This document shows, piece after piece, positions 8,161 to 16,779 of a stretch of DNA of 64,000 nucleotides. The DNA comes from Methylocystis sp. GTDB taxonomy: Bacteria > Pseudomonadota > Alphaproteobacteria > Rhizobiales > Beijerinckiaceae. The stretch spans positions 1 to 64,000 of the forward strand of contig JACOUB010000014.1 in the NCBI GenBank assembly GCA_016178015.1. The letters run 5' to 3'. Below the pieces are notes generated by a model, which ran no database searches, was not told the DNA's origin, and saw only the letters and a list, made by a program, of their open reading frames with translations. The position numbers and the translations under genes were made by a program. Each line of letters opens with the position of its first letter. The stretch's first letter is position 1.

Positions 8161-9690
8161 TTATTGCCCTCGTTTTGAGCGCGTCGCGAAACGCACGGCC
8201 TCCTCGGCGGCGCGGAACAGGGCCTTCGCCTTGTTGACGAATTCGCGATGTTCGTAAGATGGGTCGCTGTCATAGACGACGCCGGCGCCCGCCTGCACGT
8301 GCATCTTGCCATCCTTGACGATCGCCGTGCGCAGCACGATGCAGGTGTCCATCTGTCCGGAGGCGCCGAAATAGCCGATGCAGCCGCCGTATATGCCGCG
8401 CTTGTCGGTTTCGAGCTCGTCGATGATCTGCATCGCCCGGACCTTGGGCGCGCCCGACACCGTGCCAGCCGGAAAGCCCGCCGCCAGCGCATCGATGCAA
8501 TCGCGCTGCGGATCGAGCTCGCCTTCGACATTGGAGACGATGTGCATGACATGGCTGTAGCGTTCGATGGCGAAACTGTCGGTCACCGCCACCGTTCCGG
8601 TCTTGGCGACGCGTCCGACGTCGTTGCGCCCGAGGTCGAGCAGCATGAGATGTTCGGCGCGCTCCTTGTCGTCGGCCAAGAGGTCCTTCGCCAAACGTTC
8701 GTCTTCGGCCTTGACGTCGCTGCGCCAGCGCGTGCCGGCGATCGGGCGGATGGTGACCTTGCCGTCGACGACGCGCACGAGGATTTCCGGACTCGAGCAG
8801 ACGATCTGGAAATCTTTAAAATCCAAGAAGCATAAAAACGGCGCCGGATTGACGCGTCGCAGAGCGCGATAGAGAGCGAAGGCGGGCAGGGCGAAAGGCG
8901 CGGTGAAGCGCTGCGACAGCACGACCTGAAAAATGTCGCCGGCGCGGATATATTCCTTGGCGCGCTCCACCATTTCGAGGAAGCGCGCCTCGGACGTGTT
9001 GGAGACCGGCGGCTCGGCGAACAGGAGCGGATCGCCGTAAACTTCGCGATGCGTGAGCGGGGCCTCCAGGGTCGTGACGACCGCGTCGAGCCGCGACAGC
9101 GCCGCTTCATAGGCGGCTTTCGCAGGGAGGCGCGGGCGCGGGCGCACCGGCGTGACGATGATGATTTCGTCGCGCACGTTGTCGAACACGATCATGATCG
9201 TCGGCCGCAACATGATGGCGTCGGGCGCGCCGATCTTGTCTTCTTTGGCGGGAGCCAAGCGCTCCATCAGCCGCACCATATCGTAGCCGAGATAGCCGAA
9301 GACCCCGGCCGCCATCGGCGGCAGATGCGCGGCTTCTGCGATCGCCGATTCGGCGATCAGCTCGCGCAGCGCGGCGAGCGGCGGCTTTTCGCATGGCGTG
9401 AAGGCTCGAGGGTCATGGAGCGCATTGCGATTGATCTCGGCCGTTTCGCCATGGGCGCGCCAGATCGCGTCGGGGTCGAGGCCGATCATCGAATAGCGGC
9501 CGCGCGCCGCGCCGCCCTCGACGGATTCGAGCAGAAACGCGTTGCCGGCGCGCTCGCGCGTCAGCTTGAGATAGGCGGAGACCGGCGTCTCGAGGTCGGC
9601 GACGAGACGCGTCGCCACAAGAGCGGGACGTCCTGCCTCGTAATCGGCGGCGAAGGCGCCGAAGGCCGGCTCGAACACGACGCCGCTCAC
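8161..9690 (-). CDS. trpE: Anthranilate synthase component I TrpE
   Basis: 509 residues from GTG 9690, whose GTGA overlaps the stop of the PpiD-like gene and so implies translational coupling. The enzyme makes anthranilate from chorismate with ammonia from TrpG. The chorismate-binding domain shows IFQVVLSQRF, IAGTRWR (the usual family form is AGTR.RG), DLGRNDVGR, FPAGTVSGAPK and GAGVVYDSDP. The N-terminal domain carries the LLES element involved in tryptophan feedback. The open frame extends upstream inside the ppiD gene, but those codons are ppiD in another frame and do not resemble TrpE. Confidence 0.96.
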   Translation of the reverse strand: MSGVVFEPAFGAFAADYEAGRPALVATRLVADLETPVSAYLKLTRERAGNAFLLESVEGGAARGRYSMIGLDPDAIWRAHGETAEINRNALHDPRAFTPCEKPPLAALRELIAESAIAEAAHLPPMAAGVFGYLGYDMVRLMERLAPAKEDKIGAPDAIMLRPTIMIVFDNVRDEIIIVTPVRPRPRLPAKAAYEAALSRLDAVVTTLEAPLTHREVYGDPLLFAEPPVSNTSEARFLEMVERAKEYIRAGDIFQVVLSQRFTAPFALPAFALYRALRRVNPAPFLCFLDFKDFQIVCSSPEILVRVVDGKVTIRPIAGTRWRSDVKAEDERLAKDLLADDKERAEHLMLLDLGRNDVGRVAKTGTVAVTDSFAIERYSHVMHIVSNVEGELDPQRDCIDALAAGFPAGTVSGAPKVRAMQIIDELETDKRGIYGGCIGYFGASGQMDTCIVLRTAIVKDGKMHVQAGAGVVYDSDPSYEHREFVNKAKALFRAAEEAVRFATRSKRGQ

Positions 9691-11594
9691 TGTTCCTGAT
9701 CCGCTCCAGTGGCGGCCGCCAGCGCTTTCTGGTTGATGTCGACGCCGAGGATTTTCTCCAGGCCGCCGACATATTGTTCGAGAATGTCGTTGGCGAGAGC
9801 GGCTTTCATTTGCTCGGCCGCCGCCCTGGCTTCCGGCGTCGCCGGATCGAAGGCCGGCAGCGCCACGTCCCGAACGACGAAGACGAGCCGCCCGCCCCCG
9901 ACGGCGACGGAACCGGCGCCGTGCAGCGGAACGTCGAAGAACTGAACGACCACCGCGGGCGCGAGATCCGGCCGCGCCGCGCGTTTCACGTCGCCCGCGT
10001 GTTCGACTTTCAGTCCCAGATCCTTGGCGATGTCCTCCAAGGACTTGCCGGCCCCCAATTTTTCGGTCAAGTCGGTCGCCTTGGCGGCGAGGGCCTTTTG
10101 CAGATTGTCGGCCCGCAGGGCGACCGCCGCCGCGTCCTTGACTTCCTCGAAGCTGCGCTGGCGGGCCGGCTCGACGCCCGCGACCTCGAACCACACATAG
10201 CCGCCATCTTTGGTCGGCGCCGTGTCGTTGTCGACGCCGACGTCGGAGGCAAAGGCCGCTTTCAACACATCGGCGTCGCCGAACAGGGGGCCGATGTCCT
10301 TGCCGGACTTGTCGCGGCCGCCGGCGTCGGTCGCGTCAATCGCCGTCACCTCGAGGCCAACGGATTTCGCGGCCTCGGCGAGCGGCTTGCCGCTCGTGCG
10401 CTGCTCCTCGATCGCATCGTGCAGCTTGCGCACTTCGGGCGCCGACCGTTGCGTGGCGATTTCCCGCCGCAGCTCGTTGCTCGCCTCCTCGAAGCTTTTG
10501 CTGAGGACGCTCGGCGCGATTCGTCTGACTTCCGACAAGACCGCGCCGAAAGGCGTTTGCACCGGATCGGCGAAGCCCGGCTTCGCCAAGGCGAAGACCG
10601 CTGCGGCGAGTTTCTGGTCGCCGAGGTCGCGCGCTTCGATCAGGCCGAGGTCGATGTCCTTTTCCGTGAGCTTGCGTTCGGCTGCGAGCGCTTCGAACGA
10701 CAGCCCGTTTTTCAATCTCGCCAGCGCCTGTTGGGCTTCCTTTTCGGTCTCGAAGACGATCTGCCGCACTTCGCGCTTTTCCGGCGCGCCGAATCGCTTG
10801 GTCTTGACCTCTTCGTAAAGCTTGCGCACGTCCGCGTCGGAGACGTCGGCGGGCTTGGCCAGCGTCGTCGGCGTGACGGCGAGAATCGTCAGCTTGCGGT
10901 ATTCCTTGGCGCGGAAACTCTGTTCACGATCCGCATAATATTTCTTCAGTTCGTCTTCCGACGGCGCAGCGATTTGGCCGGCGGCCGCGGCCGGCAAGAC
11001 GACGTAATCGATGGCGCGCGCTTCGTTGCGGAAGCGGTGGAGAGCCTCCAGCATGATGCGCGGCGGCTCCATCCCCGTGGTGATCGCGTCGGTGATTTCA
11101 CGGCGCAGATAGTCGCCCTTCTGCTCCAAGAGGAACGAGCGTTCCGTATAGCCCGCGTCGCGCACGATCTGTCTGAAGCGGTCGGCGTCGAATTTTCCGG
11201 TCACGCCCTGGAAGGCCGGTTCTTCCTTTAGGAGCTTGGCGGCCTCGTCTTCGCTGATGGACAGACCCAGCGCCTTGGCCTTCTGGTCGAGCGACGCGTC
11301 GGTGACGAGGCGTTCGAGAACCTGCAGATCGACGCCAAGCTGACGCGCTTCGTTATGGGCGATGGCGCGCCGCGTTCGCTGCTGGAGGCGGCGAATTTCG
11401 TTCTGATAGGCCGCGCGATACGCCTCGACGGAGACCTCGCCCGAGCCGACCTTGGCCAGTTTGGCGGTGCTGAAGCCCCGGAACACGTCGCCGATGCCCC
11501 AAATGGCGAAACTGATGACGATGAACCCCATCACCAGCGCCATGAGGGCTCGGCCGATGAAGTGCTGCGTGGCGGCGCGGAGGCCTTGGAGCAT
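9687..11594 (-). CDS. ppiD: Membrane-anchored periplasmic peptidyl-prolyl isomerase, PpiD/SurA type
   Basis: 635 residues. A single N-terminal membrane anchor (about 12-35, ALMALVMGFIVISFAIWGIG) precedes a SurA-N-like chaperone region (about 40-170), a parvulin-type PPIase region (about 265-370, with EKREVRQIVFETEKEAQ and FGAVLSEVRRI), and a long C-terminal helical part. PpiD-type proteins help fold outer-membrane and periplasmic proteins at the exit of the translocon. It is the first gene of a ppiD-trpE-DUF6163 minus-strand unit, and it is divergent from tpiA with a ~200 bp promoter region. Placement of ppiD next to trpE is typical of Hyphomicrobiales. Confidence 0.9.
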   Translation of the reverse strand: MLQGLRAATQHFIGRALMALVMGFIVISFAIWGIGDVFRGFSTAKLAKVGSGEVSVEAYRAAYQNEIRRLQQRTRRAIAHNEARQLGVDLQVLERLVTDASLDQKAKALGLSISEDEAAKLLKEEPAFQGVTGKFDADRFRQIVRDAGYTERSFLLEQKGDYLRREITDAITTGMEPPRIMLEALHRFRNEARAIDYVVLPAAAAGQIAAPSEDELKKYYADREQSFRAKEYRKLTILAVTPTTLAKPADVSDADVRKLYEEVKTKRFGAPEKREVRQIVFETEKEAQQALARLKNGLSFEALAAERKLTEKDIDLGLIEARDLGDQKLAAAVFALAKPGFADPVQTPFGAVLSEVRRIAPSVLSKSFEEASNELRREIATQRSAPEVRKLHDAIEEQRTSGKPLAEAAKSVGLEVTAIDATDAGGRDKSGKDIGPLFGDADVLKAAFASDVGVDNDTAPTKDGGYVWFEVAGVEPARQRSFEEVKDAAAVALRADNLQKALAAKATDLTEKLGAGKSLEDIAKDLGLKVEHAGDVKRAARPDLAPAVVVQFFDVPLHGAGSVAVGGGRLVFVVRDVALPAFDPATPEARAAAEQMKAALANDILEQYVGGLEKILGVDINQKALAAATGADQEQ

Positions 11595-11791
11595 TGATTA
11601 ACTTTCTTTGGTCAAGCGGAATCCGGCTTGTCGGTCGACCTTTCGCCGGAATTGGCGCGGGACTATAGGTAGGCGGGGCTCCGGTTGCAATCGGCCGCGG
11701 CGCGATTTCGTCCCGGGCTCGTCTGCGTCGACGGCGCCGCCTCGGGTCGTTGCACGAATGTCGTTGCGAGGCGCAACGGGAAAGCCGAGAA

Positions 11792-12553
11792 ATGCCCAGA
11801 TCGCGCCGCCCGCTCGTCGCCGGAAATTGGAAAATGCATGGGCTGCGCGCCGCGCTGGCCGAGATCGAGGCGATGGCCCGGGGCTACGATGCGCGCTTAC
11901 GTGAGAAGCTGGAGCTTGTCGTCTGTCCGCCGGCGACGCTGCTCGCGCTCGCGGCGCCGATCGCCGCGCGGGCGGCGATCGGCCTTGGCGGGCAGGATTG
12001 CCATGAAGCGGCGTTTGGCGCGCACACGGGCGACATTTCCGCCGAGATGCTGGCGGAGGCCGGCGCGACTTACGTCATCGTCGGCCATAGCGAGCGGCGC
12101 GCCGATTACGGCGAAAGCGATGTTCTTGTGCGCGCCAAGGCCGAGGCCGCGTTGCGCGCCGGCCTCGCGCCGATCGTCTGCGTCGGCGAGACGCGGATCG
12201 AGCGCGAAGCCGGCCACGCGCAACACGTGGTCGGCTTGCAGATCAACGGATCCGTTCCCTGGAGCGCGCCGCCCGACCAACTCGTCATCGCCTATGAGCC
12301 GGTCTGGGCGATCGGGACGGGCCTGACGCCGACGCCGCGCGACGTCGAGGCCATGCACGGCTTTGTGCGTGAGCGCCTGGAGGCAGGTTTTGGCGACGGC
12401 AAGGGCGCGCTCGTGCGCATTCTCTATGGCGGCTCGGTCAAGCCGGGCAACGCCGCCGAACTCCTGCGCACAGCCAACGTCGATGGCGCGCTGGTCGGCG
12501 GCGCTTCGCTAACGGCGGCGGACTTCATGGCGATCGCCGAGGTCTATCGGTAG
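11792..12553 (+). CDS. tpiA: Triose-phosphate isomerase TpiA
   Basis: 253 residues from ATG 11792 (an upstream in-frame ATG at 11750 adds 14 codons without homology). It interconverts glyceraldehyde 3-phosphate and dihydroxyacetone phosphate. The catalytic residues are visible: Lys in GNWKMHG, electrophilic His in IVGHSERR, and the base Glu in [11 protein letters not shown]; the phosphate-binding [10 protein letters not shown] and GALVGGASL complete the barrel. It is divergent from ppiD and followed after 90 bp by ndk. Confidence 0.97.
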   Translation: MPRSRRPLVAGNWKMHGLRAALAEIEAMARGYDARLREKLELVVCPPATLLALAAPIAARAAIGLGGQDCHEAAFGAHTGDISAEMLAEAGATYVIVGHSERRADYGESDVLVRAKAEAALRAGLAPIVCVGETRIEREAGHAQHVVGLQINGSVPWSAPPDQLVIAYEPVWAIGTGLTPTPRDVEAMHGFVRERLEAGFGDGKGALVRILYGGSVKPGNAAELLRTANVDGALVGGASLTAADFMAIAEVYR

Positions 12554-12643
12554 CGCCGCCCTTCTGGTCTTGCCGCCATCTTGGGCGCCGCTTATAAGCG
12601 CGGCGCCGATCCCTTTGCCCTCAACAAACGAGACACCGCGCCC

Positions 12644-13066
12644 ATGGCGATCGAACGCACCTTCTCCATCATCAAGCCCGACGCCGCCAAGCGCAACATC
12701 ACCGGCAAGATCAACGCGCTGATCGAGGGCGCCGGGCTGCGCATCGTCGCGCAGAAGCGCGTGCGCATGACGCGCCAACAGGCGGAGGTTTTCTACGCGG
12801 TCCACAAGGACCGCCCGTTCTACGGCGAGCTCGTCGACATGATGACCTCTGGTCCGGTCGTGGCGCAGGTGCTGGAGGGCGACAACGCCATCGCCCGCTA
12901 TCGCGCCGTCATGGGCGCGACCAATCCGCAGAACGCCGATGCGGGCACCATCCGCAAGGAATTCGCGCTCTCCATGGGCGAGAATTCGGTGCATGGCTCC
13001 GATTCGCCGGAAACCGCCGCAATCGAAATCGCCCAGTTCTTCTCGGGCAACGAGATCGTCGGGTAA
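12644..13066 (+). CDS. ndk: Nucleoside diphosphate kinase Ndk
   Basis: 140 residues from ATG 12644, the standard start ([13 protein letters not shown]). It transfers phosphate from NTPs to NDPs through a phosphohistidine. The catalytic His is in [12 protein letters not shown], and the Kpn-loop and [11 protein letters not shown] segments are conserved. An earlier in-frame ATG at 12581 is not conserved. In relatives ndk lies directly upstream of holC; here a toxin-antitoxin pair has been inserted between them. Confidence 0.97.
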   Translation: MAIERTFSIIKPDAAKRNITGKINALIEGAGLRIVAQKRVRMTRQQAEVFYAVHKDRPFYGELVDMMTSGPVVAQVLEGDNAIARYRAVMGATNPQNADAGTIRKEFALSMGENSVHGSDSPETAAIEIAQFFSGNEIVG

Positions 13067-13086
13067 CTTGCCATGAGATTAAGCAT

Positions 13087-13114
13087 TTGACCCGCGCGGG
13101 CCGTGCGCTACAAT
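13087..13114 (+). promoter_or_regulatory. Putative promoter of the vapBC pair
   Basis: TTGACC (13087-13092), a 16 bp spacer and TACAAT (13109-13114), a good sigma70-type match. The -10 overlaps the short imperfect palindrome TACAATGTA, a plausible target for antitoxin autorepression. The promoter lies 34 bp before the antitoxin ATG and rules out the upstream GTG at 13103 as the start. Confidence 0.55.
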
Positions 13115-13147
13115 GTATCACAAAGCAACGCAAGTTCGGCCGCCCAG

Positions 13148-13426
13148 ATGGCTTCTGTCTCCGCCACCATTTCGCTTCGCTTGTCCGCAGAGACCAAGGA
13201 GCGCTTGGCGCGCGCGGCGACGCTCACGCGTCGTTCCAGGTCGTTCCTGGTGAAGGAAGCGTTGGACAAATATCTCGATGCGATATTGAGCGAGGAGCAG
13301 GCTGCCGGCGGCGCCGGTCGCATCGCGCGCTTGCTCGCCTTCAAGGGGGCGGGCGCGCGCATCGCCGGCGGCAGGACGGCGGCGGACATCGACGCGCAAG
13401 TCCGGGCGTTCCGTGGCGACGAGTAG
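13148..13426 (+). CDS. Ribbon-helix-helix antitoxin, VapB-like
   Basis: 92 residues from ATG 13148. The N-terminal ribbon-helix-helix (ATISLRLSAETKERLARAATLTRRS, then FLVKEALDKYL) binds DNA as a dimer, and the C-terminal tail (AADIDAQVRAFRGDE) would wrap the toxin. It is followed 4 bp later by a PIN-domain toxin, so the two form a type II toxin-antitoxin operon. The pair interrupts the ndk-holC neighbourhood, a sign of acquisition. Confidence 0.85.
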   Translation: MASVSATISLRLSAETKERLARAATLTRRSRSFLVKEALDKYLDAILSEEQAAGGAGRIARLLAFKGAGARIAGGRTAADIDAQVRAFRGDE

Positions 13427-13430
13427 TCGC

Positions 13431-13856
13431 ATGGATGGCGTATCCAAGCTGTACGTCGACGCCAACATCATCATCTACTTCATTGAAGGAAATGCTGAAA
13501 TTCAATCGGTTGTCGGTCGCGTTTTTGTCGACGCCGACGGACGCGGAATTCCCCTCGTCACCAGCGACATATCCATCGCCGAATGCTTGCATGGCGCCTA
13601 TAAGCGAAAGAACGAGCAACTGCTGGAACTCTATCGTTCTTTTTTCGCCGACGATGAGTTGATCGCCCTGGCGCCGGTCACGGCGTCAATTCTCGACCTG
13701 TCGGCGCAGATCGGAGCGGACTATGCGTTGAAAACGATCGACGCTATTCATGTCGCGTCGGCTATCGGCCTGGGGTGCGACGCTCTCTTGACCAACGACA
13801 AGGGATTGCGCGCCCCCAAGCAGCTAGCCGTCAATCAGCTCGCCGACTGGCGATAG
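13431..13856 (+). CDS. PIN-domain RNase toxin, VapC-like
   Basis: 141 residues from ATG 13431; GTG 13413 inside the antitoxin gene is an alternative start. PIN-domain acidic residues are present: Asp in LYVDANIIIYFIE, Glu in ISIAECLHG, and the later cluster KTIDAIHVASA and LLTNDKG. VapC toxins cleave tRNA or rRNA when released from their antitoxin. It is the partner of the ribbon-helix-helix gene directly upstream. Confidence 0.88.
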   Translation: MDGVSKLYVDANIIIYFIEGNAEIQSVVGRVFVDADGRGIPLVTSDISIAECLHGAYKRKNEQLLELYRSFFADDELIALAPVTASILDLSAQIGADYALKTIDAIHVASAIGLGCDALLTNDKGLRAPKQLAVNQLADWR

Positions 13857-13892
13857 CGCAGTAGGCGGCAAGTGGAGCCTCGGCCTTTCTTT

Positions 13893-14360
13893 ATGATCGA
13901 AGTGTGGTTCTACCATCTCCAGCGTCAGTCTCTTGAAGCAGCCTTGCCGATCCTGTTGGAGCGATCCCTGGCGCGCGGCTGGCGCGTCGTGGTGCAGGCC
14001 TCGAGCGAGCGGCGCCTTAAGGAACTCGACGATCTTTTATGGTCCTACGCGCCCGAGAGCTTCCTGCCGCATGGAACGCGCAAGGATTTCGAGCCAGAGG
14101 CGCAGCCGATCTATCTCACCGTGGCGGCGGACAATCCCAACGGCGCCGACGTGCGCTTCTTCGTCGAAGACGCAAGCGTGGCGCCGGTTCTCGCAAACGC
14201 CGAGAGTGCGCCGCGAGAACGCGCGCTGCTGCTGTTCGACGGCAACGACGAAGCCGCGGTCCTGGCTGCGCGTGGGCAATGGAAGCAATTGAAGGACGCC
14301 GGCCATGTTCTGTCCTACTGGCGCCAGAGCGAGGACGGCAAATGGGAGAAACAGGCGTGA
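13893..14360 (+). CDS. holC: DNA polymerase III chi subunit HolC
   Basis: 155 residues from ATG 13893 (an earlier GTG at 13872 is less likely). Chi links the clamp loader to single-strand binding protein. The family start MIEVWFYHLQRQSLEAALPILLE, the AYSP-like segment WSYAPESFLPHG, and the late LLLFDGNDEAAVLAARGQWKQLKDAGH motif identify it. It is normally adjacent to ndk and pepA in this order; here vapBC precedes it and pepA lies at 57.7 kb. Confidence 0.92.
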   Translation: MIEVWFYHLQRQSLEAALPILLERSLARGWRVVVQASSERRLKELDDLLWSYAPESFLPHGTRKDFEPEAQPIYLTVAADNPNGADVRFFVEDASVAPVLANAESAPRERALLLFDGNDEAAVLAARGQWKQLKDAGHVLSYWRQSEDGKWEKQA

Positions 14361-14410
14361 GCGAGGATTGCGTCGCCCGCCGCCTTCTCTCGAAGCGAGA
14401 TGAGCCGGAG

Positions 14411-15484
14411 ATGACCGGCGCGCCGCTTCTTTCCATTCGCGGCGTATCGAAGCGCTTCGGCGCCGTCGTTGCGCTCGACGATGTGACGATCGACGTGGGC
14501 GCCGGCGAGTTTTTCGCGCTGCTGGGGCCGTCCGGCTGCGGCAAGACGACGTTGCTGCGGCTCATCGCCGGCTTCGAAACGCCGGACAGCGGGCGCATCG
14601 CCATCAAGGGACAGGACATGGCCGACGCGCCGCCCTATCGGCGGCCGGTCAACATGATGTTCCAGTCCTATGCGCTGTTTCCGCATTTGAGCGTTCACGC
14701 CAACATAGCTTTCGGCCTGAAGCAACAAGGCCGGACTCGTGCGCAAATCGCCGCGCGGGTCGCCGAATTGCTGGACGTCGTGCAGCTCGAAGGGCTCGAG
14801 ACACGCAAGCCCGATCAGCTCTCCGGCGGCCAGAAGCAACGCGTCGCGCTCGCGCGGGCGTTGGCGCGCGGTCCCGATCTCCTGTTGCTCGACGAGCCCC
14901 TGGCGGCGCTCGATCGCCAGTTGCGCGAGGAGACGCAATTCCAGCTCAAGGACATACAGCGGCGTCTGAAGACGAGTTTCGTCATCGTCACGCACGACCA
15001 GGACGAAGCGTTGGTCATGGCCGATCGGATCGCCGTCATGCGCGCCGGAAAGATCGAGCAGATCGCCTCGCCTTCGGTAATCTACGATAATCCGGCGACC
15101 CGTTTTGTGGCGGGCTTCATCGGGCAGATTAATTTTCTCGAGGGCCATGTCGAGCGTGACGGCGCGTCCGCTTTCTTCATCGCCAGTTGCGGCCGTATCG
15201 CCCTGCCTGCATGCGATCTTGCGCATGGAGCGAAGGCCGCGCTCGCCGTTCGTCCCGAACGGATCGCCGTCGAGCGCGCCGACCACGGCGCGCCTCGCGA
15301 TTTCGACGGCGTCATCGAGGATGTCGCTTTTCGCGGCGAAACGACGCATTTGCGCGTGCGCGCTGCGGCAGGCGAGGCGCTGCGCGTATCAAGCGGCAAT
15401 GACGGCGCGGGTTTTACGGCGGGCGAGACCGTGCGTCTTTCCATCGCCCCGGGCGCCGGCGTCGTGTTCGCGAGCGAGCCATGA
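14411..15484 (+). CDS. ABC importer ATPase, spermidine/putrescine (PotA) type
   Basis: 357 residues from ATG 14411. It has Walker A GPSGCGKTT, Q-loop MFQSYALFPHLSV, signature LSGGQKQRVALARAL, Walker B LLLLDEPLAALD and switch His in VTHDQDEAL, followed by a C-terminal TOBE region (ALAVRPERIAVE). The subfamily (PotA/PotG/FbpC-like) energises uptake of polyamines or related cations. A GTG that overlaps the holC stop at about 14357 is an alternative start. The ATGA at its end overlaps the first permease. Confidence 0.9.
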   Translation: MTGAPLLSIRGVSKRFGAVVALDDVTIDVGAGEFFALLGPSGCGKTTLLRLIAGFETPDSGRIAIKGQDMADAPPYRRPVNMMFQSYALFPHLSVHANIAFGLKQQGRTRAQIAARVAELLDVVQLEGLETRKPDQLSGGQKQRVALARALARGPDLLLLDEPLAALDRQLREETQFQLKDIQRRLKTSFVIVTHDQDEALVMADRIAVMRAGKIEQIASPSVIYDNPATRFVAGFIGQINFLEGHVERDGASAFFIASCGRIALPACDLAHGAKAALAVRPERIAVERADHGAPRDFDGVIEDVAFRGETTHLRVRAAAGEALRVSSGNDGAGFTAGETVRLSIAPGAGVVFASEP

Positions 15485-16404
15485 ACGATGTCGCGCGGAG
15501 ACGACGACTGTCGTTTGGGCGGCGGGCGCTGCTTGCCGCGCCTTATGCGTGGCTCGTCGTCTTTTTCCTCGCGCCGATGGGGCTTATTGCGAAAATTTCG
15601 CTGTCGCGGCCGGCGACGGCGCGGCCCCCCTATGAGCCCGTCTTCGATTTCGCCGATGGCCTGGCCGGGCTTGCCGAAAAAATCTCGGCGCTCGGGCTAG
15701 ACGCGTATCGCGCGCTCGCCGACGACAGTCTCTATCTCGATTCTTATCTCTCGTCGGTCGCCATAGCCGCAACCGCGACCATCATCACGCTGCTCATCGC
15801 TTATCCTTTCGCGCTCGCCATGGCGAGTGCGCGAAAAGATTTGCGGCCCGTGCTGATCGGCTTGGCCATCGCGCCCTTCTGGACCAGCTTTCTCATCCGC
15901 GTTTATGCGTGGATCGCGCTTCTAAAGGACGAGGGCCTCATCAACCATGCGCTGCTCGCGTTGGGCCTCATCGACGCGCCCCTGCCGATGTTTGCCACCA
16001 ATGGCGCGGTGGTCGTCGGCATCGTTTATTCCTATTTGCCGTTCATGCTGTTGCCGCTCTACGCGGCGATCGAGCGTCAAGACGCGGCGCTCTTGGAAGC
16101 GGCCGCCGATCTCGGCGCGCGGCCCTTGGCGGCCTTCTGGCGCGTAACCTTGCCCTTGTCTTGGCGCGGCGCCGTCGCCGGCTGCCTTTTGGTGTTCATT
16201 CCAGCGGTGGGCGAATTCGTCATTCCCGATCTGCTCGGCGGCTCCGGCGCCTTGATGATCGGCCGCACGCTGTGGAACGATTTTTTCGCCAATCGCGATT
16301 GGCCGGCGGCGTCAGCCGCGGCGATCGTGCTCGTCTTGCTCCTCGTCATTCCGATTCTCTTTTACGAGCGCGCCCAATTGCGCGCCGAGGAGGACAAGCG
16401 ATGA
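15481..16404 (+). CDS. ABC importer permease 1, PotB/PotH type
   Basis: 307 residues with six hydrophobic segments. The conserved EAA loop that docks the ATPase reads EAAADLGARPLAAFWRVTLPL. The start overlaps the ATPase stop (ATGA), a clear operon. The segment VGEFVIPDLLGG is typical of polyamine permeases. Its stop lies inside the 13 bp sequence that is duplicated on either side of the palindromic insert, so before that insertion it overlapped the next permease by ATGA. Confidence 0.9.
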   Translation: MNDVARRRRLSFGRRALLAAPYAWLVVFFLAPMGLIAKISLSRPATARPPYEPVFDFADGLAGLAEKISALGLDAYRALADDSLYLDSYLSSVAIAATATIITLLIAYPFALAMASARKDLRPVLIGLAIAPFWTSFLIRVYAWIALLKDEGLINHALLALGLIDAPLPMFATNGAVVVGIVYSYLPFMLLPLYAAIERQDAALLEAAADLGARPLAAFWRVTLPLSWRGAVAGCLLVFIPAVGEFVIPDLLGGSGALMIGRTLWNDFFANRDWPAASAAAIVLVLLLVIPILFYERAQLRAEEDKR

Positions 16405-16407
16405 GAC

Positions 16408-16779
16408 GAAATCCGGTCGATCGCTTCGCGAGGGGGTCGCGCCATCCGCAGGCCTCGTCAAGTCGCTCGCGCGACTGCTCCGCTTCGCTTCGCCCCTGCG
16501 GGTGACGAGGCCTGCGGATGGCGCGAAGTCGCATCCGTTCCCTTTGGTGAATTTGACGCGCTGAAAGCGCAACAAATTCACCAAAGGGAACGATTGCAAC
16601 ATGCCCCATCGGCCATCGCCGGTCACCCGGAGGGCCGTAACGAAGTGAAGGAACCGCGAAGCGGTTTGACGGGCGATGGACGATGGGGCAAAGGCGCGAG
16701 CGCATATGCGAGTCCACTCGCCTTTTGTGAGGAGCGACAGGGGAAAATGCGAACTGATCATTCGGGCAAGCGATGAGAC
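16408..16779. mobile_element. Palindrome-rich MITE-like insert with 13 bp target duplication
   Basis: A ~372 bp block splits two permease genes. CAAGCGATGAGAC occurs at 16395-16407 and again at 16767-16779, as expected for a target duplication. Inside are three consecutive inverted repeats: a perfect 24 bp pair (16437-16460 / 16503-16526), a perfect 20 bp pair (16536-16555 / 16573-16592), and a 19 bp pair with one mismatch (16602-16620 / 16672-16690). There is no transposase or credible gene. It may be a non-autonomous element or a cluster of REP-type hairpins. No clear terminal inverted repeat is seen at the outer ends. Confidence 0.65.

Noticed and set aside
9774-11231. Plus-strand open frame (~485 codons) opposite the PpiD-like gene
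   Set aside because: Low-complexity Arg/Gly-rich composition without motifs; the minus-strand protein has membrane anchor, SurA-like and parvulin regions.
16439-16690. Reading frames inside the palindromic insert of the importer operon
   Set aside because: Frames are short and run through inverted repeats; none has a plausible start or any recognisable motif.
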